Source of the DNA: JBBRYK01 sp038237665
GTDB taxonomy: Bacteria; Actinomycetota; Thermoleophilia; Gaiellales; Gaiellaceae
DNA length: 23,193 bases
NCBI GenBank assembly: GCA_038237665.1
Contig: JBBRYK010000040.1
Span: 1-23,193, forward strand
Direction: 5' to 3'
The position numbers and the translations under genes were made by a program. Numbering within the stretch: position 1 is the first letter of the stretch; every line of letters begins with the position of its first letter. Positions 13,143 through 21,615 of this stretch are shown here, one piece after another. Under the pieces are notes generated by a model. That model ran no database searches, was not told the DNA's origin, and saw nothing but the letters and a program-made list of their open reading frames with translations.

Positions 13143-14276
13143 TCATCCAGAGGTAACTCTCGACCCGCGCCCCAGCCGAACGAAGCTCGTCGGGCCGCCG
13201 ACGTTTCCGCTCAGGTCGTTGTCTAAGGAGACAACGCGGAGGATGGTTCCTTCGGTCGGGTGCCCCTGAAGGCCCGCGCCGCGGTTTCCATTGATCGCGT
13301 TTGCGGTCACTCGCACCCAGCCCCTGCCGTCGGCCTGCCCGCCCTGGAACGCGATTCCGCCCCCCTGCGGCGGTGTGTCCTTCCCGTCGTTGCGGCGGAT
13401 GCTGTTGCGCTCGATGACGATCGCGCTCGCCCGGCGGGGGAGACCGCCGCTCGTGCTCAGGGCGAGGAGGATTCCCGGCCCGGCGTTGTGCTCGATCCGG
13501 TTTCGGACGATCCGGACACCGACGATCGGATCGAGGGTGTCGTCGGGCTCGAGGTCGATCCCGGCCGAAGGGTTTCCAGGCGAGCCGAACTCGTCGCTCG
13601 CGCCGCTCACGACCGAGTCCTCGATCGTGAGACGCACGGCCGCGACGACCGAGACGACGTTGCGCCGTCCGCCGAGCAGGCGGTCGTGGGCAATCGTGAC
13701 GTCGCGGGCGGGAACCGCGCCGCGCCCGCCGATGACGACGGCATCGATCGGCTCGCCCTCGACGGTCACATCCCGCAGCGTGACGCGGTCGCCGAAGATC
13801 GCGACTCCATAGCTCTCGGCCGCCCGCGGGACGACGATCCGCAGCCCGGTAATCCGGACGAGGAACGGCCGCTGACCGCCTGCCGTCTTGCTGACGAAGA
13901 GGACGGCAGAGGAGCTGATCGGGTCGCCGTCGGGTGAGTGCAGCCTCACAGGGCCCGGCCCGAGGGCCTCGAGGCAGGCCCCGTTCGAGCGAAGCTCGGT
14001 CCCGCTGACCGTGATCCACAAGCCCCGGGTCCGGTAGCAGCGCCCGTCCGCGAGTCGCGGGAGGAAGATTCGGCCGCCACGGTCGAGCTGGGCCTGCAGG
14101 AAGGCGGTTGTGTCAGCCCCGGCGCCGGCCGGAGGCTGCGCGACCCGACGCTGCGACCAGGAGCAGCCGCTCACGAGCACGACCGCCATAGCGACCGAGA
14201 CCAGGGCGCAGAACTTCGGGAATGCAACTCCTGCGCGGTCGCCAATGTTTGATTCAGCACGTGCGGCGGGAATCAC
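13143..14276 (-). CDS. Lipoprotein with right-handed beta-helix domain
   Basis: A protein of about 377 residues. Using the GTG at 14276, residues 20-37 are hydrophobic and end in the lipobox LVSGC, so Cys38 would be lipidated. The mature part has 'DTTAFLQAQLDRGGRIFLPR' and repeated strand-turn units ('VRIVRNRIEHNAGPGILLAL', 'IVIERNSIRRNDGK', 'VRVTANAINGNRGAGLQG'). This is the pattern of parallel beta-helix pectate-lyase/polysaccharide-lyase-like folds (NosD-type repeats). It may bind or cut surface or plant polysaccharide; the catalytic class is not visible. The start is uncertain: the frame is open to 14528, and the only nearer ATG (14189) leaves too short a signal. It is divergent from the 733-residue exported protein. 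Confidence 0.75.
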   Translation of the reverse strand: MIPAARAESNIGDRAGVAFPKFCALVSVAMAVVLVSGCSWSQRRVAQPPAGAGADTTAFLQAQLDRGGRIFLPRLADGRCYRTRGLWITVSGTELRSNGACLEALGPGPVRLHSPDGDPISSSAVLFVSKTAGGQRPFLVRITGLRIVVPRAAESYGVAIFGDRVTLRDVTVEGEPIDAVVIGGRGAVPARDVTIAHDRLLGGRRNVVSVVAAVRLTIEDSVVSGASDEFGSPGNPSAGIDLEPDDTLDPIVGVRIVRNRIEHNAGPGILLALSTSGGLPRRASAIVIERNSIRRNDGKDTPPQGGGIAFQGGQADGRGWVRVTANAINGNRGAGLQGHPTEGTILRVVSLDNDLSGNVGGPTSFVRLGRGSRVTSG

Positions 14277-14337
14277 CAGCTCGACCCGGGCGGCGCTGGG
14301 CCTGCCCCGTATACCTGTCTGACAGAGGGAGAGACAC

Positions 14338-16539
14338 ATGAAGGGTAGGGCTTGGAGGTTCGTCCTCGGACTCGTGGTGGTGGCTACGGCGATCGTCGCC
14401 GGACTGATTGCCGGCCAGGGGTCGAATGGGGGCGCCAAGAGCTCGTCGTCGGCCGCGGCGAGCGGGGGAGTGCCGGCGCTCGCCAATTCGGCGATCGCGC
14501 GGCCCCACGCAACTGGGCGCAAAGCCACGGGAACGTTCGGCCCCCAGGTGGTGACCGGACACTTCGACGGGCTTTCGGTGGCGGTTCGTGACCTTCCCGA
14601 CGCGAAGCCCGTCCGCTCGACGCGGGTGATCGAAAACGAAGCGCCAAATCCCGGGAATCAGGGCATTAGGGCCACGGATCCGGTCGTGCAGAGCACCGTC
14701 GGAAACGCGCCGGCGCCCAATGCGAGCGTGAACTTCCGAGGCCTCTGCGACATTGCCGGCGTTGGGGGCTGCCCCGCGAACCTCGCGGCGACGGCTTGCG
14801 GCGGCTGCCTGCCGCCGGACACGAACGGTGAGGTAGGGCCGACCCAGTACGTGCAGATGGTGAACATCAATTTCGCGGTCTTCGACAAGGCGGGGGCTGT
14901 CCTCAAGAGCACCACCGAGATCAACCAGCTCTGGCCGAGCGGGCCCTGCCGTGTCAACAACGACGGCGACCCGGTCGTCCTCTACGACCAGCTCGCCGGC
15001 AGGTGGGTCCTGACGCAGTTCATCGCAAGTGCGCCCTACGGCGAATGCATCGCCGTGTCGCAGACCGGAGATGCGACCGGCGCCTACTACCTCTACTCGT
15101 TCCCGACGGACGGCGTCGTCGGTACGAGCGGCACCTTTTACGACTATCCACACCTCGGGGTTTGGCCGGACGCCTACTACATGACGGCAAACGAGTTCCC
15201 ACCGAACTTCCAGCTGTCGCAGGGCTACGGAGCGTTCGCTTTCGAAAGACAGAAGATGATCCTCGGCGACCCGACCGCCAAGATGATCTTCTTCGACGTC
15301 GGGCAGTCCAGCCCGCCGGGCTCGACGTTCTATGCCGGTGCCCTGCCGACGGACCTGGACGGCTCCAACCCGCCGCCGGCGGGAACGCCGAACTTCTTCG
15401 TCGAGGTTGACGATCCCGCAACGCTTCCGAGTCCTCCGACGGGATCCGCCGGCTTCAACATGCGGATCTGGAAATTCCACGTCGACTTTGCGACTCCGGC
15501 CAACTCGACGTTCGGCTCGAGCGGCAACCCGAACTACATCCTGCCGGTCGCCCTCTTCTCGCGGATCCCCTGCGTCTACGGGCTGCCGAATGTGAACTGC
15601 GTGCCTCAGAAGAACGGCGCCGAAGGCCTCGACGCTCTCAACGACCGCCTGATGTTCCGATTGGCCTACCGGAACTTCGGCGGGGCTCCACCGCCGGGGA
15701 TCCCGGCCAATACCGAGACGCTCGTCGTGAACGGTACGGTCAATGCGCCCGACACGACGAACCCCTCGAGCTCGGTTGCCGGCATCCGCTGGTACGAGGT
15801 CCGCAACCCGAACGGGAACGGCCCTGCGACTCCGACGATCTACCAGCAGGGAACGTACGCGCCCAACAGTGATCCGACGCACGTGCTGTGGCGCTGGATG
15901 GGGAGTGCCGCACAGGATCACGTCGGGAACATGGCCGTCGGCTTCAGCACCGCGGGGCCGAATGACTTCCCGGACATCCGCTATGCCGGCCGACTTCAAG
16001 GCTCACCGCTCGGCGTTCTCGATCAGAGCGAGAAGTCCCTACCGGGACCGACATATTCGGGTCCACAGACGAACGTCGAGGGGCGTTGGGGTGACTACAG
16101 CGACCTGACGGTCGACCCCGTCGACGACTGCACGTTCTGGTACACCCAGGAATACATCGCGGCTGACCTGGTCGTCCTCGGCGACTGGCAGACGTGGGTC
16201 GGAGCGTTCAAGTTCCTCTCCTGCCCGTCCGGGACCACGGCGGTGGCCACCCGCAGCTTCGCCTCCCGCTGGGCCAAGGACGGCGTCGCTCTTACCTGGC
16301 GCACGTCCTCCGAGGTCGACCTCGCCGGCTTCAACGTGTGGCGCTCGAGTGGAAAGAGCTGGCGGAAGGTCAACCTCGCCCTCGTTCGGGCAAAGCATCC
16401 CGGCCGGACGCTGGGCGCGGCGTATCGACTCGTCGATCGCGGCGTCAGGGCCGGCCTTTTCTACTCGTACCGTCTCCAGTCGGTCGACCTGAAGGGCCAG
16501 CGGAGCTGGTTCGGCGTCGGCTCCGTACCGACGCGCTAG
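14338..16539 (+). CDS. Large exported protein, probable beta-propeller with C-terminal FnIII-like end
   Basis: A 733-residue protein of unknown function. ATG at 14338 follows a purine-rich GAGGGAGAGA site. Residues 7-26 are a signal sequence or membrane anchor. A Ser/Ala/Gly linker leads to a Cys-rich patch ('DIAGVGGCPANLAATACGGC'), 'EVGPTQYVQMVNINFAVFDK' and repeated strand blocks with aromatic-Asp pairs ('VVLYDQLAGRWVLTQF', 'YDYPHLGVWPDAYYM', 'VLWRWMGSAAQDHVGNMAVG', 'EGRWGDYSDLTVDP'), suggesting a propeller-like fold. The last 100 residues ('GVALTWRTSSEVDLAGFNVW') look like a fibronectin III or similar module. I have seen related uncharacterised secreted proteins in actinobacteria and proteobacteria. 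It is divergent from the beta-helix lipoprotein (61-bp gap) and ends at a hairpin shared with the metalloprotease. Confidence 0.75.
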   Translation: MKGRAWRFVLGLVVVATAIVAGLIAGQGSNGGAKSSSSAAASGGVPALANSAIARPHATGRKATGTFGPQVVTGHFDGLSVAVRDLPDAKPVRSTRVIENEAPNPGNQGIRATDPVVQSTVGNAPAPNASVNFRGLCDIAGVGGCPANLAATACGGCLPPDTNGEVGPTQYVQMVNINFAVFDKAGAVLKSTTEINQLWPSGPCRVNNDGDPVVLYDQLAGRWVLTQFIASAPYGECIAVSQTGDATGAYYLYSFPTDGVVGTSGTFYDYPHLGVWPDAYYMTANEFPPNFQLSQGYGAFAFERQKMILGDPTAKMIFFDVGQSSPPGSTFYAGALPTDLDGSNPPPAGTPNFFVEVDDPATLPSPPTGSAGFNMRIWKFHVDFATPANSTFGSSGNPNYILPVALFSRIPCVYGLPNVNCVPQKNGAEGLDALNDRLMFRLAYRNFGGAPPPGIPANTETLVVNGTVNAPDTTNPSSSVAGIRWYEVRNPNGNGPATPTIYQQGTYAPNSDPTHVLWRWMGSAAQDHVGNMAVGFSTAGPNDFPDIRYAGRLQGSPLGVLDQSEKSLPGPTYSGPQTNVEGRWGDYSDLTVDPVDDCTFWYTQEYIAADLVVLGDWQTWVGAFKFLSCPSGTTAVATRSFASRWAKDGVALTWRTSSEVDLAGFNVWRSSGKSWRKVNLALVRAKHPGRTLGAAYRLVDRGVRAGLFYSYRLQSVDLKGQRSWFGVGSVPTR

Positions 16540-16555
16540 CAGCCTCACTAGGTGG

Positions 16556-16585
16556 GTCGGCGTCGCCCGGAAGGGCGGCGTCGAC
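16556..16585. terminator. Bidirectional terminator hairpin between convergent genes
   Basis: A 13-bp stem (16556-16568 with 16573-16585) with two G-U pairs and a GGAA (GNRA-type) tetraloop lies in the 49-bp gap between two convergent stop codons. No U-tract follows on either side. Position and stability make a shared terminator likely. Confidence 0.6.
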
Positions 16586-16588
16586 CTG

Positions 16589-17917
16589 CTACGACGTGCG
16601 CCGGAACGTCGCCCGCGCGGATTTCGCCGCGTTGAGCAGCACCGAGCACGCCGGCGCCTTCCCGCGGCACGCCCCCGACCAGCCGACGAAACGGGAGCCC
16701 TTCTTCGGCTTTGCGGTGAGGCGCACCGTCGTCCCCTCGTCGAACTCGTCGCCGCAGAGCGAGGGGCACGCGATCCCGGCCGGGCGCGACAGAACGGACC
16801 CGGCAGCGCCGGGGCGCCTGAGCACCTGCACCTTCAGGCCGACCTGAAGCGCGAACCGGGCGCCGACGGTCTTCGCCACGTCCATCGTCACGTTGCAGGG
16901 GTCGACGCCCGTGCAGGTGCCGGACCAGCCCGCGAAGCGCGTGTGCTCGCCGGGCTCGGCGCTGAGCGTGACAGCCGTCCCCTCGTCCCAGGGGATCGAG
17001 CAGGCCGGCGGGCACGAGATCCCGGGCAGGCCGCTCGCCACGTGCCCCGTCCCTGTGCCGCCAGCGAACGAGACGGCCAGCACCGGTTGGGGCGACCCGA
17101 CGTGCGCGAGCCAGGTCGAGTCCTGCACGTCGAACCAGTTGCCCGCATGACCGTAGTAGTCGTCGCGGCCCGAGTCGAGCACGAGCTGGTTCAGCGGGTA
17201 GCGGAGGAAGGGGTACATCAGGTCGTGATCCGAGTCGCAGGGGTGGCCGAGGTCGCCCGGGCAGGCATGCGCCGGACCGGGGAAGACGAGCGCGCCCAGG
17301 TTGTGTGTCAGCTCGTGAGCGGTGACTGCCGCCTGTAGCCCGCCGCTGCCGAGGTCGGCCGGACACAACGAGGCGAGGAAGATGAACGACATCGCAAACG
17401 CTCCGCCCGAGAACGGCAGAACCTGGCTGATTCCGCAGACCCGGTTTTGATCGACGGGACCGTCGTAGAAGACGAGGTACTTCTTGTACTGGTCCCCGAA
17501 CGCGAACGGTGGCGCGCCGAGATCGCTCGCGAGCCGCCCGAACCTGGTCCCGAGCGGCAGGTACCACGCCGAGTCGTGCGGCAGCTGCACCCTCGAGAGG
17601 TCGAGCTGTCCGATCCCCGGCGTGCAGTTCGGAAACGGAAAAAGGTCGAAGCGCGGCGCCCGGGTCGGGTCCTGAGTCCGCCACCAGTCGTCGACCGCAG
17701 CGACGTCGGACACGATCGGTCCGGCCAGCGTTCCGAAGCGATCGGCCCCGTCCGAGGGAATCGCGTAGATGACATGGATCTGCTGGGCGCTGACGCCTTC
17801 GGGGAGCCGGTCGGTCGCGACAGCGTCCGTCCCACACCACGTCACTGCGTGTGCGGGGGCGGCCGCCGCCGCGGCCACGCAGGCGAAGGCGGCCAGAGCG
17901 AGGAGGACACGGCGCAT
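16589..17917 (-). CDS. Secreted metzincin-like zinc metalloprotease with two Cys-rich repeat domains
   Basis: A 442-residue protein. The ATG at 17917 begins a signal peptide ('MRRVLLALAAFACVAAAAAA', cut near PAHA). The catalytic region has HELTHNLG at 201-208, the zinc HExxH site with a metzincin-type continuation, and 'DHDLMYP' (230-236), which resembles the Met-turn. The third zinc ligand is not obvious; His217, Asp230 or His231 are candidates. Two copies of the 'bacterial repeat' module follow (about 283-357 and 362-438), each with a C-P-x-x-C pair, 'DEGTxVxLxAxP', 'RFxGWSG' and a further Cys pair. These modules are common on secreted adhesins and hydrolases. The open frame runs to 18199, but that part is antisense to the next gene. 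It is divergent from the glycosidase-like gene, 55 bp apart. Confidence 0.82.
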   Translation of the reverse strand: MRRVLLALAAFACVAAAAAAPAHAVTWCGTDAVATDRLPEGVSAQQIHVIYAIPSDGADRFGTLAGPIVSDVAAVDDWWRTQDPTRAPRFDLFPFPNCTPGIGQLDLSRVQLPHDSAWYLPLGTRFGRLASDLGAPPFAFGDQYKKYLVFYDGPVDQNRVCGISQVLPFSGGAFAMSFIFLASLCPADLGSGGLQAAVTAHELTHNLGALVFPGPAHACPGDLGHPCDSDHDLMYPFLRYPLNQLVLDSGRDDYYGHAGNWFDVQDSTWLAHVGSPQPVLAVSFAGGTGTGHVASGLPGISCPPACSIPWDEGTAVTLSAEPGEHTRFAGWSGTCTGVDPCNVTMDVAKTVGARFALQVGLKVQVLRRPGAAGSVLSRPAGIACPSLCGDEFDEGTTVRLTAKPKKGSRFVGWSGACRGKAPACSVLLNAAKSARATFRRTS

Positions 17918-17972
17918 CGGCGCGACAACGTAGCTCAAGCAGGAAGCCGCGGACGCCGATGCCAGGAGGGTC

Positions 17973-19871
17973 GTGAAGCGAGTCCTGCTTGCGCTCTTGC
18001 TGGCTGCCCTCATGCTGCCTGCGTTCGCGCGCGCGGGAACCTCCTTCGGAGTCACCGAGGACGCCGGCAAGTACTCGGCCGACGGCGGTGCCGCGTTCTT
18101 CGCGCACCTGCACGACCTTGGCATGACGGAGAACGCCGTCAGCGTGCAGTGGGATCCCGAACGGCCGACCACGGTCGTCGAGCGCGCCCTGCTCGACAAG
18201 GTCGTGCCTACGGCCGCGCACTACGGGGTCAGGATCGTCTTCGCGGTCTATTTCACCCGCCCGAACGCCGTCGCCACCACGCCCGGCGGGACGTTGCAGT
18301 TCGTCAACTTCCTCCGCTTGCTTGCGCGCGCGTACCCGCAGGTCAAGGACTTCGTGGTCGGCAATGAGCCGAACTACGGCGTCTTCTGGCAGCCGCAGTT
18401 CGACATCGCGGGCCGGCCGCTGGCGGGCGCTGCGTACGAGGATCTCCTCGCCCGTTCGTACGACGCGCTGAAGAGCATCGATCCGCGGATCGACGTGATC
18501 GGGATGGGCCTGGCTCCGCGCGGCAACGACAGGCCGTTCTCCCGTTCGCCCTCGACCTCGCCCGTGCTCTTCCTCCGCGACGTCGGTGACGCCTACCGGC
18601 GCAGCGGGCGGACCCGGCCCCTGATGGACGCGCTCGCGTACCACCCGTACCCGTCGTCGTCGCTGAACAGGCTGACGACGACCCAGGGCTGGCCGGCGGC
18701 CGGCATCGCCGACCTCGGCCGGATCAAGCAGGCGGTGTGGGACTCGTTTCACGACAGCCCGCAGGCGACGTTCGAGAACGGGTTGACACTGAAGATCACC
18801 GAGATCGGCTGGCAGGTGGCCGTCCCGGCCTCGGCGGCCGGTGCGTACCACGGCCTCGAGAACGTGCGGACGACCGACGAGGCGACACAGGCTCGCATCT
18901 ACGGCCAGCTCGTGCGTGAGCTCGCCTGCGACCCCGCGGTCACCGACGTGCTCTTCTTCCACCTCGTCGACGAGGCCGATCTGGGCGGCTTCCAGAGCGG
19001 GCTGATCCGCGCCGACGGCTCGCTTCGCCCTTCCTATGCAGCCGTGCGCGGAGAGATCGCGGCCACGGGCGGTAGCTGTACGGGTACACCGCGAGCCTGG
19101 AAGCACGCCGAGGACGTCGTCGGAGCCTCGCTCTCGTTTGCGCCCGGCGCAGCCGGCTTCAAGGCCACCGCGCAGGAAGGTGCCGTCTACCGCGTCGCCG
19201 TCGTTCGCGTCGACGGTCCCCCGACGGAGGAGGAGCGCAATGCCCTGGAGCGGTCGCTCGAGGCGGCGAATGCGAATGTGACGACTGCCGGGCAACTCAG
19301 GGCGTACGTCCAGACGGCTCCGCAGGTCGAGGCCCCGGCAGAGCCGGGCATGTACGTCCAGGCGGTGCTCGTGAGCTCGATCACCGCGCTGAGCCGGACG
19401 TCCTTTTTCATCAGCGATCCGTTCACGATTGAGGTCGCGGCGGTGAGCGCCGTCGAAGGTGACACGAAGGTTGCGGCGACAGGTCGAGGCGCGCCGTCAG
19501 CGAGCCCGCCTGCAGCCTCCCCGAACGGAGCCAGCTTCGCCCTGGTCCCCCAGGCACAGGCCGGCGCGGCGCCCGTCGTCTCGAAGCCTGTCGGCTTCAG
19601 CCAGAAGGCGAAGCCCGCGGCGAAGCCGGCCCCACCCGCCTCGGCCGCCTTCCGCAAGCTTCCGCACACCTCCGCCGCCAAACCGGGATCCTCGGACCTC
19701 AGCAGCAGCGCTTCCGTTAGCGCCCCTGCGCCGGAGCGCGTTGTCGCGCTGGCACCGGGTGCGGCGCTCGACTCGCGCGGCCCCGGCCGGCTCGTCCCGG
19801 TCCTCTTCGGGCTGCTTCTGCTGGGCGCGGGTCTTGCAGCCGTCGTCTCCGTGCGCTTGCTGGGTCGCTAG
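17973..19871 (+). CDS. Surface-anchored glycoside hydrolase-like (clan A type) protein
   Basis: A 632-residue protein. GTG at 17973 is preceded by AGGAGGG with only 2 bases of spacing. A signal peptide (1-21) leads to a TIM-barrel-like domain (about 25-365). Gly-Asn-Glu132-Pro-Asn and 'KITEIGWQ' with Glu277 sit where clan GH-A enzymes have the acid/base and nucleophile; 'LAYHPYP' (222-228) is also typical of that fold. Residues about 385-480 form a second globular region and 480-600 are Ala/Pro/Ser/Lys-rich linker. The end has a membrane segment ('VPVLFGLLLLGAGLAAVVSV') and basic tail, so the enzyme is held at the cell surface. The glycan substrate cannot be read from sequence. A 41-bp gap separates it from the dehydrogenase on the same strand. 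Confidence 0.82.
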   Translation: MKRVLLALLLAALMLPAFARAGTSFGVTEDAGKYSADGGAAFFAHLHDLGMTENAVSVQWDPERPTTVVERALLDKVVPTAAHYGVRIVFAVYFTRPNAVATTPGGTLQFVNFLRLLARAYPQVKDFVVGNEPNYGVFWQPQFDIAGRPLAGAAYEDLLARSYDALKSIDPRIDVIGMGLAPRGNDRPFSRSPSTSPVLFLRDVGDAYRRSGRTRPLMDALAYHPYPSSSLNRLTTTQGWPAAGIADLGRIKQAVWDSFHDSPQATFENGLTLKITEIGWQVAVPASAAGAYHGLENVRTTDEATQARIYGQLVRELACDPAVTDVLFFHLVDEADLGGFQSGLIRADGSLRPSYAAVRGEIAATGGSCTGTPRAWKHAEDVVGASLSFAPGAAGFKATAQEGAVYRVAVVRVDGPPTEEERNALERSLEAANANVTTAGQLRAYVQTAPQVEAPAEPGMYVQAVLVSSITALSRTSFFISDPFTIEVAAVSAVEGDTKVAATGRGAPSASPPAASPNGASFALVPQAQAGAAPVVSKPVGFSQKAKPAAKPAPPASAAFRKLPHTSAAKPGSSDLSSSASVSAPAPERVVALAPGAALDSRGPGRLVPVLFGLLLLGAGLAAVVSVRLLGR

Positions 19872-19912
19872 GCCACTCTCGCCGCCCGGGAGCGTCAATA
19901 CACTCCGGCCCT

Positions 19913-21202
19913 GTGGCCAAGGTCGAGCAGCCGCCGCTCGAGGAAACCGGGCTGGAGTGGGACTCTCCGCTCTTCCGGACGGCGCTGACCCAGTTTCATC
20001 AGGCCGTGCCGCATGCGGACGTGCACCCGGCCGTGGTGGCCCGCCTCAGCTCGCCTGAGCGGTCGCTGATCGTCAGCGTCCCGGTTCGTCTCGACGACGG
20101 CACATGGGTCGTGTTCCCGGCCTATCGCGTGCAGCACTCGAGCGTCCTCGGCCCGACGAAGGGCGGGATCCGCTACGACCTGCACGTCTCGCTCGGCGAG
20201 TGCACCGCTCTCGCGATGTGGATGACGTGGAAATGCGCCTTGCTCCGCCTCCCCTACGGCGGTGCGAAGGGCGGAGTCCGCTGTACGCCACGTGAGCTCT
20301 CGATCGGCGATATCGAGCGGATCACCAGGCGCTACACGTCGGAGCTGATGGGCTTCATCGGTCCTAAAGGGGACATCCCCGCTCCGGACATGGGCACGAA
20401 CGAGCAGACGATGGCCTGGATGATGGACACGTACTCGATGCAGGTGGGCTACGCCGTCCCCGAGGTCGTGACCGGGAAGCCGATCTCGATCGGCGGGTCC
20501 GTCTTCCGGCGCGAGGCGACGGGCGCGGGAGTGGTGATGGTGATCGAGCGAGCCTGCGAACGCCTCGGCTGGCCGCTCGGCGAGCAGCGCTGCGTCGTTC
20601 AGGGCTTCGGCAACGTCGGGGGGGTCGCAGCGCGCGAGCTCGTCGCCAAAGGCGCGACCGTGACCGCGGTGTCCGACTTCTCCGGCGGGGTCGTCGCCGA
20701 CGACGGGCTCGATCTGGATGCGGTGACGGCCTGGGTCGGCGAGCACGGCAGCCTCGCCGAATACCCGAACGCCCGTCACGTCAGCAACCCGGAGCTGATC
20801 GAGCTGCCGTGCGACGTGCTGGTCCTGGCGGCGCTCGAGGATCAGGTGACCGGGGAGAACGCAGGTCGGGTCAAGGCCCGGCTGGTCGTCGAGGGAGCGA
20901 ACGGGCCGACCTCTCTCGAGGGGGACGCGATCCTCGCCGAGCGTAGAATCACGGTGCTCCCGGACATCCTGACGAACTCGGGCGGGGTGACGGTCTCCTA
21001 CTTCGAGTGGGTGCAGGACCTGAGCGGCTTCTTCTGGGATCGCGACGAGATCAGGACGCGGCTCGCCGACAAGCTCGGCGGTGCTTTCGAGCGCGTCTGG
21101 ACGCTCTCCGAGCAGCAGGGCCTGAGCCTGCGGAGTGCCGCGCTGGTCTCCGGCATCCGCGAGGTCGCAGCGGCACTCGAAGCGCGCGGAATCTACCCCT
21201 AG
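19913..21202 (+). CDS. gdhA: Glutamate dehydrogenase (Glu/Leu/Phe/Val family)
   Basis: A 429-residue cytoplasmic enzyme interconverting glutamate with 2-oxoglutarate plus ammonia. Lys83 (GPTKGG), Lys107 (TWKCAL) and catalytic Lys119 (YGGAKGG) have the 24/12 spacing of Lys89/113/125 in the Clostridium symbiosum enzyme. Asp159 (APDMG) fits its Asp165. The Rossmann loop is GFGNVG (231-236), with an Asp at the end of the second strand (VSDFSGG), which favours NAD over NADP. The GTG at 19913 has no Shine-Dalgarno, but TACACT at 19899-19904 could be a -10 for a nearly leaderless transcript. The length is normal for hexameric GDH. The CBS-domain gene begins 2 bp after its stop, suggesting translational coupling. 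Confidence 0.94.
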   Translation: MAKVEQPPLEETGLEWDSPLFRTALTQFHQAVPHADVHPAVVARLSSPERSLIVSVPVRLDDGTWVVFPAYRVQHSSVLGPTKGGIRYDLHVSLGECTALAMWMTWKCALLRLPYGGAKGGVRCTPRELSIGDIERITRRYTSELMGFIGPKGDIPAPDMGTNEQTMAWMMDTYSMQVGYAVPEVVTGKPISIGGSVFRREATGAGVVMVIERACERLGWPLGEQRCVVQGFGNVGGVAARELVAKGATVTAVSDFSGGVVADDGLDLDAVTAWVGEHGSLAEYPNARHVSNPELIELPCDVLVLAALEDQVTGENAGRVKARLVVEGANGPTSLEGDAILAERRITVLPDILTNSGGVTVSYFEWVQDLSGFFWDRDEIRTRLADKLGGAFERVWTLSEQQGLSLRSAALVSGIREVAAALEARGIYP

Positions 21203-21204
21203 TC

Positions 21205-21615
21205 GTGGACCGGGTCCGCGACGCGATGGTCCCGGAGCCGGCGACGCTGGATGCGTCGGGGAGCGCGATGGAGGCGGGCGTGCGGCTCGTGCCGCTCGAG
21301 GTCAGGGCCGTGCTCGTCTGCGACGACGGCCGGCTCGTCGGCGTCGTGACCCGGAAGACCCTCGTTCGGGAGGTCGTCGCTCTCGGCCGCGACCCCCGCA
21401 CGACGCCGCTCGGTGAGATCGCCGAGCCGCCGATTGCCACCATCGACCCCGACCTTCCGCTCGACGAGGCGTTCCGGCTGCTCGAGGACCGCGACCTCGA
21501 ACGCGTGCCGGTCACCGAGGACGGCAGGCTCGTAGGCATCCTTTCGAGGAGCGCGCTTCAGCGCCGGCTGGCTGAGGATGAGCCGCCGCATGACGTCGAA
21601 TCAGAGCTTGCCTGA
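21205..21615 (+). CDS. Two-CBS-domain protein
   Basis: A 136-residue protein made of a CBS pair only. CBS1 (about 2-58) opens 'VRDAMVPEPATL' and has 'AVLVCDDGRLVGVVTRKTL'; CBS2 (about 68-125) has 'PPIATIDPDLPLDEAFRLLE' and 'RVPVTEDGRLVGILSRSAL'. CBS pairs bind adenosine nucleotides and act as energy or ligand sensors. I choose the GTG at 21205 because it starts exactly at the conserved 'VRDxMxP' motif; the first ATG (21226) would cut this off. The gene begins 2 bp after the dehydrogenase stop, so an effect on that enzyme's activity is a reasonable inference but unproven. Its end overlaps the start of the uridine phosphorylase remnant. Confidence 0.87.
   Translation: MDRVRDAMVPEPATLDASGSAMEAGVRLVPLEVRAVLVCDDGRLVGVVTRKTLVREVVALGRDPRTTPLGEIAEPPIATIDPDLPLDEAFRLLEDRDLERVPVTEDGRLVGILSRSALQRRLAEDEPPHDVESELA

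Noticed and set aside
12658..14019. 453-codon minus-strand frame that includes the 124-residue protein
   Set aside because: The upstream part is an Arg-rich shadow of the beta-helix lipoprotein gene; a ribosome binding site and ATG at 13032 mark the real start.
13143..14528. Longer start of the beta-helix lipoprotein at 14528
   Set aside because: It would place 80 extra residues before the lipobox and overlap the divergent gene's start and ribosome binding site.
16548..19295. Very long minus-strand open frame (915 codons) across the metalloprotease and glycosidase-like genes
   Set aside because: It is an Arg/Gly/Pro-rich shadow frame typical of high GC; the sense frames encode signal peptides, catalytic motifs and domain repeats.
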